Below are positions 1-8,434 of a stretch of DNA of 64,000 nucleotides, in pieces. The notes beneath the pieces are model-generated. The model saw only the letters and a program-made list of their open reading frames with translations. It searched no databases and was not told the DNA's origin. Position numbers and translations under genes: made by a program. Each line of letters begins with the position of its first letter. The stretch's first letter is position 1. The stretch is from Streptomyces chartreusis NRRL 3882. GTDB taxonomy: Bacteria; Actinomycetota; Actinomycetes; Streptomycetales; Streptomycetaceae. The stretch lies in assembly GCF_900236475.1 (NCBI RefSeq), contig NZ_LT963352.1, positions 2,046,001 through 2,110,000 of the forward strand, written 5' to 3'.

Positions 1-50
1 CAGCACGCCGTGAAGTCCCGGCGGGCCAGGTGATCTGGCCGAGGGTGCAT

Positions 51-70
51 GGATGAACCACCAAGTTGAC
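51..70. promoter_or_regulatory. Putative operator copy A, upstream of the GH38 gene
   Basis: An AT-richer stretch that, read on the minus strand, contains ACTTGGTGGTTCATCC. Closely related sequences occur in front of the sugar-binding-protein gene (ACTTGGTGATTTGATCC) and in the divergent region near 12.44 kb (TGGTGATTGATGCA). All three lie in promoter regions of the same sugar locus. The role as a shared operator is inferred. The first 50 bases may hold the end of an upstream gene, but two frames close here (stops ending at bases 33 and 56) and I cannot choose between them. Confidence 0.4.
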
Positions 71-109
71 GTGAAGATGGTTGTTTGAATCACTCCTGCC
101 GTGCAGGAT

Positions 110-140
110 GGGGCTCCCCCAGAGCACTCGTAGGAGCCCC
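110..140 (+). promoter_or_regulatory. Leader hairpin covering the GH38 ribosome-binding site
   Basis: GGGGCTCC at 110-117 is the exact complement of GGAGCCCC at 133-140, giving an 8-bp GC-rich stem with a 15-nt loop. The 3' arm contains the GGAG Shine-Dalgarno element and touches the ATG at 141, so the folded leader would hide the ribosome-binding site. A smaller stem (CCTGC / GCAGG) lies just upstream. A regulatory effect on translation is inferred. Confidence 0.45.
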
Positions 141-3100
141 ATGCGCGTCACCTCTGTCGAGTCGACCGAGCTCTTCACCGGGACCACCGAGCAGCCGCGC
201 CAGGTGGTGGCCGTCGAGCTGAGCCACACTCCGGGCCGGACCGTACGGCTCACCGTCGAGGGCCCGGGCCTCACCGGCACCACCGAGGCCACCGTCGGCG
301 AGGGCGGCACCGTGCGCGCGGAGGTCCCCGTCACCGGCGAGGACCTGGTCCCCGGCGACCGCCGCGTGATCACGGTCACCGCGGCGGACGGCGAGGAAGT
401 CACCACCCGCGCCGGCGAGTTCACGGCGGCCGAGCCCGGCTGGACCATGTTCATGGTCAGCCACTTCCACTACGACCCCGTCTGGTGGAACACCCAGGGC
501 GCCTACACCGAGACCTGGGACGTCGCCGACGACCCCGCCTCCACCGGCCTGCCCGCCCGCACCTTCGACTCGCGCGGCCAGTCCGGCATGAGCCTGGTCC
601 GGGCCCACTGCGACCTGGCCCGCCGCGACCCGGCGTACACCTTCGTGCTCGCGGAGGTCGACTACCTCAAGCCGTACTGGGACGCCTTCCCGGAGGAGCG
701 CGCCTTCCTGCGGCAGCTGATCCGCACCGGCCGCGTCGAGATCATGGGCGGCACCTACAACGAGCCCAACACCAACCTCACCGGCGCCGAGGCGACGATC
801 CGCAACGCCCTGTACGGCGACGGCTTCCAGCGCGGCATCATCGGGGCGTCCCCTCAGACCGCCTGGCAGCTGGACGCCTTCGGGCACGACCCGCAGTTCC
901 CGGGGCTGATGGCGGACGCGGGGGTCAGCTCCAGTTCGTGGGCGCGCGGGCCGTTCCACCAGTGGGGGCCGACGCTGTCGGTGTTCGGCGAGGAGCCGAG
1001 GGACCCGGGCCGGATGCAGTTCCCGGCCGAGTTCGACTGGATCGCCCCCTCGGGACGCGGCCTGCTCACCGCCTACATGGTCAACCACTACGGAGCCGGC
1101 TGGGCCATCGACAACGCCCCCACCCTGCCCGAGGCGGAGGCCGCCGCGTACCGGCTCTTCCAGCGGCTCAAGCCGGTCGCCCTCACCCGCAACGTGCTGC
1201 TCCCGGTGGGCGGGGACTACGCGCCGCCGTGCCGCTGGGTCATGGACATCCACCGCGACTGGAACGCCCGGTACGTCTGGCCCCGCTTCGTCAGCGCGAT
1301 CCCCCGGGACTTCTTCGCCGCCGTGCGCGCGGAACTGGAGAGGGAGGGCCGCAGGGCATCGCCCCAGACCCGCGACATGAACCCGGTCTACACCGGCAAG
1401 GACGTCTCCTACATCGACACCAAGCAGGCCCAGCGGTACGGCGAGACGCTCCTCTCCGACGCCGAGGCCTGGGCGACGCTCGCCTCCCTCGTCACCGGCC
1501 GCCCCTATCCGGACGCGGCCCTGGACAAGGCCTGGCGGCAACTCGTCTACGGCGCCCATCACGACGCCATCACCGGCTCGGAGTCGGACCAGGTCTACAT
1601 CGACCTGATGACCGGCTGGCGGGAGCTGCACGACCTCGCCCGCAGCGTCCACGCCGACGCGACCCAGGCCCTGGCCGACCAGGTCGCCCCGGGCGACGGC
1701 CCCGACCTGGTGGTGTTCAACTCCGCGACCTGGGAGCGCCGTGACGTGCTGACCGTCGAGGACCCGGGGCTCGTACCCCGGGGGTTGCCCGCGGTCCGGG
1801 AGGACGGCCGGCTCCATGTCGTCGTCCCGGAGGTGCCCGGCATGGGCCTCACCGCGCTCCCGCTCACCGAGGGCTCCGCTCCCGGGTGGGCGCCCGGCGA
1901 GGGCCTCACCATCCGCAACGAGTTCTACGAGGTGACGGTCGACCCGGCGCGCGGCGGCGGCGTCAGCCGGCTGCGCGCCCTGGCCGAGGGCGGCCGGGAG
2001 CTGCTGCGCCCCGGTGACATCGGCAACGAGATCGTGGTCCAGGAGGAGTACCCGAGGCATCCGCGCTTCGGCGAGGGGCCCTGGCACCTCACCCCGACCG
2101 GCACGACCGCGGCCCGCAGCCGGGACGTGACCGCCGAGGTGCGCGTCGAGCACTCCCCCGCCGGTTCCCGGGTCACCGTCACCGCCGACCTCGGCCTCTT
2201 CCGCTACACCCAGCGGCTCACCCTGTGGCAGGGCGTCGACCGGCTCGACGTCACGACGACCGTCGACGGGTACGACGGCGCGGACCGGCTGATCCGGGTG
2301 CGCTGGCCCTCGGACGTACGCGGCGGGCTGCCGGTGCACGAGGTGGCGGACGCGGTGATCGGACGCGGGTTCGGCTTCGTCGAGGTGGACAGCGAACGGT
2401 TCCCGTGGACGCTGGACAACCCGGCCAACACCTGGTTCGGTCTCGGCTCCACCGCCCGCGTCGCCGTCCACGACGACTCCGGCACGCTCCTCGGACACCG
2501 CTCGATCGGCGTCGCCGAACTCGTGTACCCCGACTGGGACGTCGCGGGCGACCTGGGCACCCCGCTCGCGGCGGCACTGGTCCGCGCCGGGGTCACGGCG
2601 ACCTCGACGATCGCGGGCGGCCCGCGCTACGGCGACCTGGAGGTCGACTCCAACCTCCCGGACCTCCGGATCGCCGTCGGCGGCCCCGACCGCAACGCCG
2701 TGGTCGCCGAGGCGCTCGGCTGGGACCCGGCGGCCGGCCGGGAGCTGAGGCGCCAACTGGCCGAACGGCGCGTGGCCGCCGTCTGGGTCGCGCCGCGCGC
2801 CTGTCTGCGCGAGGAGTGGATCCCCGGGGCCGATCTGCGCGACCTGGAACGCCTGCCGCTGCTGGTGGTGGCCGGCGCCCGCCCCGAGGACGACGCCAAG
2901 GCGGTCGACGCGATCGTCACCGACCTGGACGACTTCACGGTGACGGCCACGGCCGCCGGCGGCGGCGAGGCCCTGCCGCCCGGCGACGCCTGGGACGGCC
3001 GCAGCTTCGCGATCCTCAACCGCGGCACGCCCGGCTGCGTGGTCACCTCCTCCGGCGACCTCTACATGTCCCTGATGCGCTCCTGCACCGGCTGGCCGTC

Positions 3101-4349
3101 CGGGATCTGGGTGGACCCGCCGCGCCGCACCGCTCCGGACGGCTCGGGGTTCCAGCTCCAGCGCTGGTCCCACACCTTCGAGTACGCCGTCGTCGCGGGC
3201 ACCGGCGACTGGCGCGAACTGCGGCTGCCGCAGGCGGGCCACGCGTACAACCGTCCGCTGACGGCACGGCTGCGGCAGTCCTCCGGTGCGCTGCCGAGGA
3301 AGGCCGCCCTGCTCGGCCTGGAACCCGCCGGCGAGGTGCTGCTCGACGCGCTGAAGCCGCTCGGCTCCCCGCTGGCCCGGGGCAGCGCGGCACCCGTGGA
3401 TCCGGGACGGGGCCTCGTCGTCCGCGTGCACGAGGTCGACGGCCGGCCGGTACGGGCACGGGTCGCCGGGCCGGTGGCATGGGCTGCGGGCGCCCGCGCC
3501 GACGTGCTGGAGAGGCCCGGGGCGCCCCTCGCCCCGGACGAGACCGGCGGCCTCGAAGCCGACCTGACCGGCTTCGAGGTCGCCACCCTCCTCGCCACAC
3601 CGGCCCACGCGCCGGAAGGCACGGTCGGCCCGGGCATCGACGCCCACGAGCCCGCCCAGCCGGTCGCCACCCGTTACTGGCTCCACAACTCCGGCCCCGC
3701 ACCACGCGGCAACATGCCGGTCGCCGTGTACCTCTCCCCCACCGCCCTCACCGCCGACGGCCCGGTCACCGCGACGGTCCGGGTCGGCTCGGAGCTGACC
3801 GACGCGCCCGTGTCGGGCACGGTGACCTTCGAGACACCCCCCGGCTGGACCACCGAACCCGCCGAACTGCCCTACCACCTCGCCCCCGGCGGCTTCACCC
3901 TCACGGACGTCACGGTGACACCCACGCAGGACGCCACCCCCGGCCGGCACTGGCTCGCCGCGCGGCTCTCGCACGGCGGCCAGACGTACGAGGACGTGGT
4001 GGCCCTGGACGTGCCGGGCGGGCACACGGGCCCGACTCTGGTGACCGATCTGGGAGTCGAGCGGGTGTCCGTGCGCCGGGGGGAACGGGCCCGGGTCCCC
4101 GTGACCCTGCGGAACCCCACACGCGGCCCCGTCGACGGCACCCTGTGGGCCGTGTCCTCCTGGGGCACGTGGCCCGGAGTCACCCCGGCCTGCCAGGGCT
4201 TCACGGTGCCCGGCGGGGAGCGACAGGAGTGCGCGATCGAGGTGGACGGCGACGCGATCCCCCCGGGTTCGTACTGGCTGATGGCGAAGCTCGCCTGGCA
4301 CGGCTGCGTGGCCTACACGAAGGCGGTGGAGCTGGAGGTGACGCCATGA
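141..4349 (+). CDS. Glycoside hydrolase family 38 alpha-mannosidase, large form
   Basis: A protein of 1402 aa expected to hydrolyse alpha-mannosidic linkages with retention, using a bound zinc. The N-terminal third has the GH38 signature: H108-x-H110-x-D112 (FMVSHFHYDPVWW) as metal ligands, D245 in WQLDAFGHD as the likely nucleophile, and the H473-H474-D475 motif followed by AITGSESDQ. A beta-rich region follows, and the last 250 residues resemble NEW3/Ig-like modules (a GWTTEP segment and a PGRHWLAARL segment). This makes the protein several hundred residues longer than simple GH38 enzymes. No signal peptide is evident, so it is probably cytoplasmic and acts on imported oligosaccharides. The start at 141 is chosen over an ATG at 81 because GGAG lies 4 nt upstream. 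It overlaps the next gene by 4 bases (ATGA) and sits upstream of a sugar importer. Confidence 0.93.
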   Translation: MRVTSVESTELFTGTTEQPRQVVAVELSHTPGRTVRLTVEGPGLTGTTEATVGEGGTVRAEVPVTGEDLVPGDRRVITVTAADGEEVTTRAGEFTAAEPGWTMFMVSHFHYDPVWWNTQGAYTETWDVADDPASTGLPARTFDSRGQSGMSLVRAHCDLARRDPAYTFVLAEVDYLKPYWDAFPEERAFLRQLIRTGRVEIMGGTYNEPNTNLTGAEATIRNALYGDGFQRGIIGASPQTAWQLDAFGHDPQFPGLMADAGVSSSSWARGPFHQWGPTLSVFGEEPRDPGRMQFPAEFDWIAPSGRGLLTAYMVNHYGAGWAIDNAPTLPEAEAAAYRLFQRLKPVALTRNVLLPVGGDYAPPCRWVMDIHRDWNARYVWPRFVSAIPRDFFAAVRAELEREGRRASPQTRDMNPVYTGKDVSYIDTKQAQRYGETLLSDAEAWATLASLVTGRPYPDAALDKAWRQLVYGAHHDAITGSESDQVYIDLMTGWRELHDLARSVHADATQALADQVAPGDGPDLVVFNSATWERRDVLTVEDPGLVPRGLPAVREDGRLHVVVPEVPGMGLTALPLTEGSAPGWAPGEGLTIRNEFYEVTVDPARGGGVSRLRALAEGGRELLRPGDIGNEIVVQEEYPRHPRFGEGPWHLTPTGTTAARSRDVTAEVRVEHSPAGSRVTVTADLGLFRYTQRLTLWQGVDRLDVTTTVDGYDGADRLIRVRWPSDVRGGLPVHEVADAVIGRGFGFVEVDSERFPWTLDNPANTWFGLGSTARVAVHDDSGTLLGHRSIGVAELVYPDWDVAGDLGTPLAAALVRAGVTATSTIAGGPRYGDLEVDSNLPDLRIAVGGPDRNAVVAEALGWDPAAGRELRRQLAERRVAAVWVAPRACLREEWIPGADLRDLERLPLLVVAGARPEDDAKAVDAIVTDLDDFTVTATAAGGGEALPPGDAWDGRSFAILNRGTPGCVVTSSGDLYMSLMRSCTGWPSGIWVDPPRRTAPDGSGFQLQRWSHTFEYAVVAGTGDWRELRLPQAGHAYNRPLTARLRQSSGALPRKAALLGLEPAGEVLLDALKPLGSPLARGSAAPVDPGRGLVVRVHEVDGRPVRARVAGPVAWAAGARADVLERPGAPLAPDETGGLEADLTGFEVATLLATPAHAPEGTVGPGIDAHEPAQPVATRYWLHNSGPAPRGNMPVAVYLSPTALTADGPVTATVRVGSELTDAPVSGTVTFETPPGWTTEPAELPYHLAPGGFTLTDVTVTPTQDATPGRHWLAARLSHGGQTYEDVVALDVPGGHTGPTLVTDLGVERVSVRRGERARVPVTLRNPTRGPVDGTLWAVSSWGTWPGVTPACQGFTVPGGERQECAIEVDGDAIPPGSYWLMAKLAWHGCVAYTKAVELEVTP

Positions 4350-5017
4350 CGGAGGACTACGCGGCGAGCGTCCGTGGAGAACGGATCCCGAAGCAGCACG
4401 TGGAGACCTTCCTGAGCGCCGGTCTCCCTGGGGGCGCGGGGAACCGCGCGAGCAACCACCACGCCGCCGCACACGCACGACAACACACCGCGGCACTCTC
4501 CGCCCGCGCAGAACGCCAACGGCGACGCTGGGCCACGCAGGTCATCGTCACCGACGCACTCGCCCGCCGCGCCTGCGCAGCACGCCGCCTGGCCCCACCG
4601 GACGACGTCCTGCCGATGCAACTGCTCACCGTCCCGGAAACCGACGTCGCCGACCTGGGCAGCATCATCGCGGCAGCCCTCGCCCACTCCCCCGCCGCCC
4701 GAGCCCTGCTCGCCGACCTGGAACGCGAGCAGCACATCCCCGAGACGGCCGTACGGGACTACTACGACCGCAACCGAGACCGCTACCTCACCCCCGATGC
4801 CCTACGGCGCGGCGTCGACCCCTATGACGACCCGGCCCCCTCGGACATCCGGCCCTACGAGCACGTCCGCGACGGCATCGCACAGCAGTTGCGGCAGGCC
4901 GCGGCCCGCCGCGCGTTCTTCGACTGGCTCGACCGGGCCCGAGCCGACGTCGTGTACGCCGAAGGCCACGAGCACCCCGGCGACCCCTCTCAGCCGGACC
5001 ACGAGCACCGGCACTGA
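4346..5017 (+). CDS. SurA/parvulin-N-like conserved protein with His-rich C-terminus (function unknown)
   Basis: A 223-aa hydrophilic protein that begins in an ATGA overlap with the alpha-mannosidase gene, so translation is probably coupled. It opens with an NGE-like loop (VRGERIPKQHVETFLSA), then predicted helices around WATQVIVTDALARR. A later block, AVRDYYDRNRDRYLTP, resembles the helical N-terminal module of SurA/PrsA-type peptidyl-prolyl isomerases. It ends in a His/Asp-rich tail (DPSQPDHEHRH). I see no parvulin catalytic domain and no signal peptide. Proteins of this architecture are sometimes labelled as acyltransferase or isomerase in Streptomyces genomes; nothing here supports an acyltransferase active site. 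Its coupling to GH38 suggests a helper or stabilising role, which is inference. Confidence 0.75.
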   Translation: MTEDYAASVRGERIPKQHVETFLSAGLPGGAGNRASNHHAAAHARQHTAALSARAERQRRRWATQVIVTDALARRACAARRLAPPDDVLPMQLLTVPETDVADLGSIIAAALAHSPAARALLADLEREQHIPETAVRDYYDRNRDRYLTPDALRRGVDPYDDPAPSDIRPYEHVRDGIAQQLRQAAARRAFFDWLDRARADVVYAEGHEHPGDPSQPDHEHRH

Positions 5018-5095
5018 TCGCCGTACGCAACCGAACAGCAACACGGCAAACCATTGACCTCCGATGAATTCTGGTCCACCTTTTCATCAATCGAA

Positions 5096-5117
5096 GTCCA
5101 ACTTGGTGATTTGATCC
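5096..5117 (+). promoter_or_regulatory. Putative operator copy B, upstream of the sugar-binding-protein gene
   Basis: This carries ACTTGGTGATTTGATCC, 30-50 bases before the ATG of the lipoprotein gene. It is related to copy A (minus strand, 51-70) and copy C (near 12.44 kb). The surrounding 128-bp gap is clearly AT-richer than the flanking genes (an ATGAATTC segment and a TTTTCATCAATC segment lie just upstream), as expected of a promoter. I could not assign -35/-10 hexamers with certainty. Confidence 0.4.
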
Positions 5118-5145
5118 AGCGAAGACTGGTCCCAGGAGGGCAGCA

Positions 5146-6519
5146 ATGCGCGCAAGCGGACTCACCGGATCCCTGACCTGTCTGGTCGTCCTGACACTGA
5201 CGGCCGCCGGCTGCGGTCTGTCCGGCGGGGGTTCCGACGGCGGCGGCGCCACGGCCGGCGGCTGCAAGGTCGACAAGGGCAACGTCGGTTCCGGCAAGCT
5301 CTCCGGAGACGTCAAGGGAAAGATCACTTTCCAGACCACCAACCTGAAGAAGGACTTCGGGAAGTACTTCAACGGCGTCATCGACGCCTTCGAGCAGGCC
5401 CACCCCGGCACCAAGGTCAACTGGATCGACGACCCGGGCGACGCCACCTTCACCCAGCGTCTGGTCGCCGACGCACAGGGCTGCACGCTGCCGGACGTGG
5501 TGAACATCAACGTCAACACGGCGGTGGCCCTGACGAAGAACGGCTACCTGCTGAACCTGGACGACAAGGCACCGGACGCGGGCAAGCCGTTCACCCCCGC
5601 GATGTGGAAGTCCAGCATGTACGCCGACGCGGACGGCAAGCAGGTGCACAGCGTGCTGCCCTGGTACTCCGGCGGCATCGTGCAGACCTTCAACACCGAC
5701 CTGATGAAGAAGGCGGGCCTGGACCCGGCCAAACCTCCGACGACCGTGCTCGGCCTGTTCGACGACGCGGAGAAGATAGCCAAGGTCTCCGACGGCAAGT
5801 ACTACGCCTTCCTCGCCAACCCGCAGCTGCGCATCCCCGCCGACTGGCAGCAGATGGGCATCAAGGTCCTGTCCGAGGACGGCAAGAAGTTCACCTTCGC
5901 CGACGACCCGAAGACGGTCCAGTGGGTCGAGGCCATGACGAAGCTCTACAAGGCCGGCGGCATGCCCAGGGACTCCCTGTCCAACACGCAGGACCCGGCC
6001 AACGTCTACGGCCAGGGCAAGCTGGTCTACGGGCCCACCAACCCCAACTTCCTGCGGTTCATCCAGCAGAACAACCCGAGCGTCTACAAGAAGACCGGTG
6101 TGGCCCGCTACATGCTGGACGCCCTCGGCCACACCGTCGGCGCCCCGCAGTACATCGGCGTCGCCTCCACCAGCAAGAACGCCTCGACGGCACTGGCCTT
6201 CGCGCAGTTCCTGACCAACGCGAAGAACCAGCTGGAGTGGGCCAAGGACCCGAACGTCGTCATCTTCCCGTCCACCACGGCCTCCCTGAACGACCCGTTC
6301 TTCCAGTCGGTCAAGGGCGACGACCCCTTCGCCGAGGCCCGCAAGATCGTCGCCAGTGACCGCAAGACCGCCACGGCCGACGAGATCGCGCTGACGCCCG
6401 GTGAGCTGAACGCCATCTCGGCCCAGATCCAGCTGGCCATGCAGGGCAAGAAGAGCGCCGAGGACGCTCTGAAGGAGGCCCAGTCCAAGGCGAACCAGCT
6501 GATCGAACAGGGCAGTTGA
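5146..6519 (+). CDS. Extracellular sugar-binding lipoprotein of an ABC importer
   Basis: A 457-aa solute-binding protein of the CUT1 (MalE/UgpB-like) type. It has a lipoprotein signal peptide ending in the lipobox LTAAGC, so C23 would be lipidated and the protein held on the outer face of the membrane. The body has the usual features: a first strand (GKITFQTTN), FEQAHPGTKVNWID, and conserved hinge and ligand-lobe segments. An AGGAGG site lies 8-10 bases before the ATG. It is followed within 2 bases by the first permease gene. The linkage to GH38, GH3, kinase and hexosaminidase genes suggests the ligand is a mannose- or GlcNAc-containing oligosaccharide. The exact ligand cannot be read from sequence. 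Confidence 0.93.
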   Translation: MRASGLTGSLTCLVVLTLTAAGCGLSGGGSDGGGATAGGCKVDKGNVGSGKLSGDVKGKITFQTTNLKKDFGKYFNGVIDAFEQAHPGTKVNWIDDPGDATFTQRLVADAQGCTLPDVVNINVNTAVALTKNGYLLNLDDKAPDAGKPFTPAMWKSSMYADADGKQVHSVLPWYSGGIVQTFNTDLMKKAGLDPAKPPTTVLGLFDDAEKIAKVSDGKYYAFLANPQLRIPADWQQMGIKVLSEDGKKFTFADDPKTVQWVEAMTKLYKAGGMPRDSLSNTQDPANVYGQGKLVYGPTNPNFLRFIQQNNPSVYKKTGVARYMLDALGHTVGAPQYIGVASTSKNASTALAFAQFLTNAKNQLEWAKDPNVVIFPSTTASLNDPFFQSVKGDDPFAEARKIVASDRKTATADEIALTPGELNAISAQIQLAMQGKKSAEDALKEAQSKANQLIEQGS

Positions 6520-6521
6520 GG

Positions 6522-7559
6522 ATGACCCAACCGACCGTCCACAAGGCGCCCGTCCCCGTCCCCCCGGGTGCGGGCGCCCGACGCCCCGGCGCTTCCCCCT
6601 CGCACCGTCCGCCGGGGCCCCTGCGCCGCGCCCTCCGCTTCGTCCTGCCCGGCCCGAGCGCCGACGCGGGGGGCGCGGCGCTCTACCGCCGCTGGTGGCT
6701 GCCCTGGCTGTGGATGACCCCGGCGATCGTCGGCGCGACCGTGTTCGGGGTCTTCCCGTTCCTCAACACGGTCGTCGTCTCCTTCACCGACGCCAAGCCG
6801 CTCGGCGGGGCGTACGACGTCGTCGGCCTGGAGAACTACCGCCGGATGCTGAGCGATCCGGACTTCTGGCTGGCCACCCGCAACAGCCTGCTGTACGCGC
6901 TGTTCGTCGTCCCGCTGATGGTGCTGCTGCCGCTGCTGCTCGCGATCCTCGTGGAGAAGAACCTGCCGGGCATCGGCTTCTTCCGCTCGGCGTTCTACAC
7001 GCCGGTCCTCGCCTCCAGCGTGGTGGTCGGCCTGAGCTGGCAGTGGCTGCTGAGCGACCAGGGACTGGTCAACACCTGGCTCCAGAAGGCCCACATCATC
7101 CGCGAGGCCATCCCGTTCCTGTCCGACTCCTGGCTGATCCTGCTGTCGGCGATGGGCCTGACCCTGTGGAAGGGCCTCGGCTGGTACATGATCTTCTACC
7201 TGGCCGCCCTCGGGAACGTCCCCAGGGAACTGCACGAGGCGGCGGCCGTGGACGGGGCGGGCCCGGTGCGCCGCTTCTGGCACGTCACCGTCCCCGGTGT
7301 GCGCCAGTCGATGATGCTGGTCGGCACGCTGACCGGCATCGGCTCCCTGCGGGTCTTCACCGAGATCTACATGCTGGGCGGTTCCACCGGCGGCCCCGGC
7401 GGCGCCGACCGCACGCTGCCGTTCTACATCCGCGACGTCGGCCTCGACCCGCTCACCGGCAACGCCGGCTACGGCGCGGCGGTCAGTGTCGCCCTGTTCG
7501 CCCTGACCCTTGGCCTCACGCTGCTCGCCCAGCGCCTGACGAAGGAGGACGAGGCATGA
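6522..7559 (+). CDS. Sugar ABC transporter permease, MalF/LacF type
   Basis: A 345-aa integral membrane protein with a long basic, Pro-rich cytoplasmic N-terminus (about 55 residues) followed by six predicted helices. The EAA loop that contacts the ATPase is clear: ELHEAAAVDGAGPVRRFW. The start is taken as the ATG directly after the binding-protein stop; an in-frame TTG six bases upstream is an alternative, since the GAGG next to the ATG is very close. The gene overlaps the following permease by 4 bases. No ATPase gene accompanies the set; in Streptomyces such importers commonly share the ATPase MsiK, encoded elsewhere. Confidence 0.93.
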   Translation: MTQPTVHKAPVPVPPGAGARRPGASPSHRPPGPLRRALRFVLPGPSADAGGAALYRRWWLPWLWMTPAIVGATVFGVFPFLNTVVVSFTDAKPLGGAYDVVGLENYRRMLSDPDFWLATRNSLLYALFVVPLMVLLPLLLAILVEKNLPGIGFFRSAFYTPVLASSVVVGLSWQWLLSDQGLVNTWLQKAHIIREAIPFLSDSWLILLSAMGLTLWKGLGWYMIFYLAALGNVPRELHEAAAVDGAGPVRRFWHVTVPGVRQSMMLVGTLTGIGSLRVFTEIYMLGGSTGGPGGADRTLPFYIRDVGLDPLTGNAGYGAAVSVALFALTLGLTLLAQRLTKEDEA

Positions 7560-8434
7560 CGACCGCCGTCGACAAGCGCCGACGTCTGATGCCCCGCTGG
7601 CGGGACTACGGCCGACCGCGCGAACTGGTCGTCCGCTACCTGCTGCTGGTGTTCGTCCTCTTCATCACCGTCGGCCCGCTGCTGTGGCAGCTGCTGTCGT
7701 CCCTCAAGGGCGCGGGCGAGGACGTCTTCGGGGCGGGCGCCTCACTGATCCCCCACCACCCGTCGCTGCGGGCGTACCGCGAGGTCTTCGACCAGGTGCC
7801 GGTGTGGACGTACATCAGGAACAGCGTGTTCGTCGCCCTGCTGTCCATCACCAGCCAGCTCGTCTTCTCCACCATGGCCGGCTACATGCTGTCCAAGCCC
7901 GGCTGGAAGGGCCGCAAGCTGGTGTGGATCGTGCTGCTGGCGTCCATGATGTTCCCCTTCGAGTCGATCATGGTGTCGCTGTTCCTCAGCATCCGGGACA
8001 TGGGCCTGGTCGACAACCTGGTGGGCGTCTGGCTGCCCGGCTTCGTCGCCGCGATCAACGTCCTCATCATGCGGGCCGCGTTCCTCGCCGTGCCGCGCGA
8101 GATCGAGGACGCGGCCATGCTGGACGGGGCGGGCGAGTGGAAGCGCTTCCGGTACCTGTATCTGCCGTCCGCCTACGGCGCCATCCTCGTCGTCACCATC
8201 AACACCTTCATCAGCGCCTGGGACGACTTCCTGTGGCCGCTGATCGTGCTGCGGACCGAGGACCACTTCACGCTGACGCTGGGCCTGGCACGGCTCCAGA
8301 GCTCGTCCTTCGGCTACGACCAGCGGATGGTGATGGCGGGCTCGGTGATCTCCGTGATCCCCGTGCTGGTGTTGTTCGTCATCACCCAGCGGTGGTTCTA
8401 CAAGGGGGTTTCCTCGGGGGCCGTGAAGCTCTGA
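7556..8434 (+). CDS. Sugar ABC transporter permease, MalG type
   Basis: A 292-aa membrane protein beginning in an ATGA overlap with the MalF-type gene. Six predicted helices are present, starting with LLLVFVLFITVGPLLW. The EAA motif is EIEDAAMLDGAGEWKRF. It forms the heteromeric channel with its upstream neighbour. The last 37 bases overlap the 3' end of the convergent GH3 gene, a tail-to-tail arrangement with no room for a separate terminator. Confidence 0.93.
   Translation: MTTAVDKRRRLMPRWRDYGRPRELVVRYLLLVFVLFITVGPLLWQLLSSLKGAGEDVFGAGASLIPHHPSLRAYREVFDQVPVWTYIRNSVFVALLSITSQLVFSTMAGYMLSKPGWKGRKLVWIVLLASMMFPFESIMVSLFLSIRDMGLVDNLVGVWLPGFVAAINVLIMRAAFLAVPREIEDAAMLDGAGEWKRFRYLYLPSAYGAILVVTINTFISAWDDFLWPLIVLRTEDHFTLTLGLARLQSSSFGYDQRMVMAGSVISVIPVLVLFVITQRWFYKGVSSGAVKL

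Noticed and set aside
1..56. End of an upstream gene at the window edge
   Set aside because: Two frames close at 33 and 56 with too few residues to identify either.
90..4496. Very long open frame (1468 codons) opposite the GH38 gene
   Set aside because: Arg/Gly/His-rich low-information translation, no domain, and the plus strand has clear GH38 motifs; typical antisense openness in high-GC DNA.
5124..5137. Possible DasR site (ACTGGTC followed by CCAG) before the sugar-binding gene
   Set aside because: Only one half matches the DasR consensus and the second arm is at the wrong spacing; it also overlaps the ribosome-binding site.
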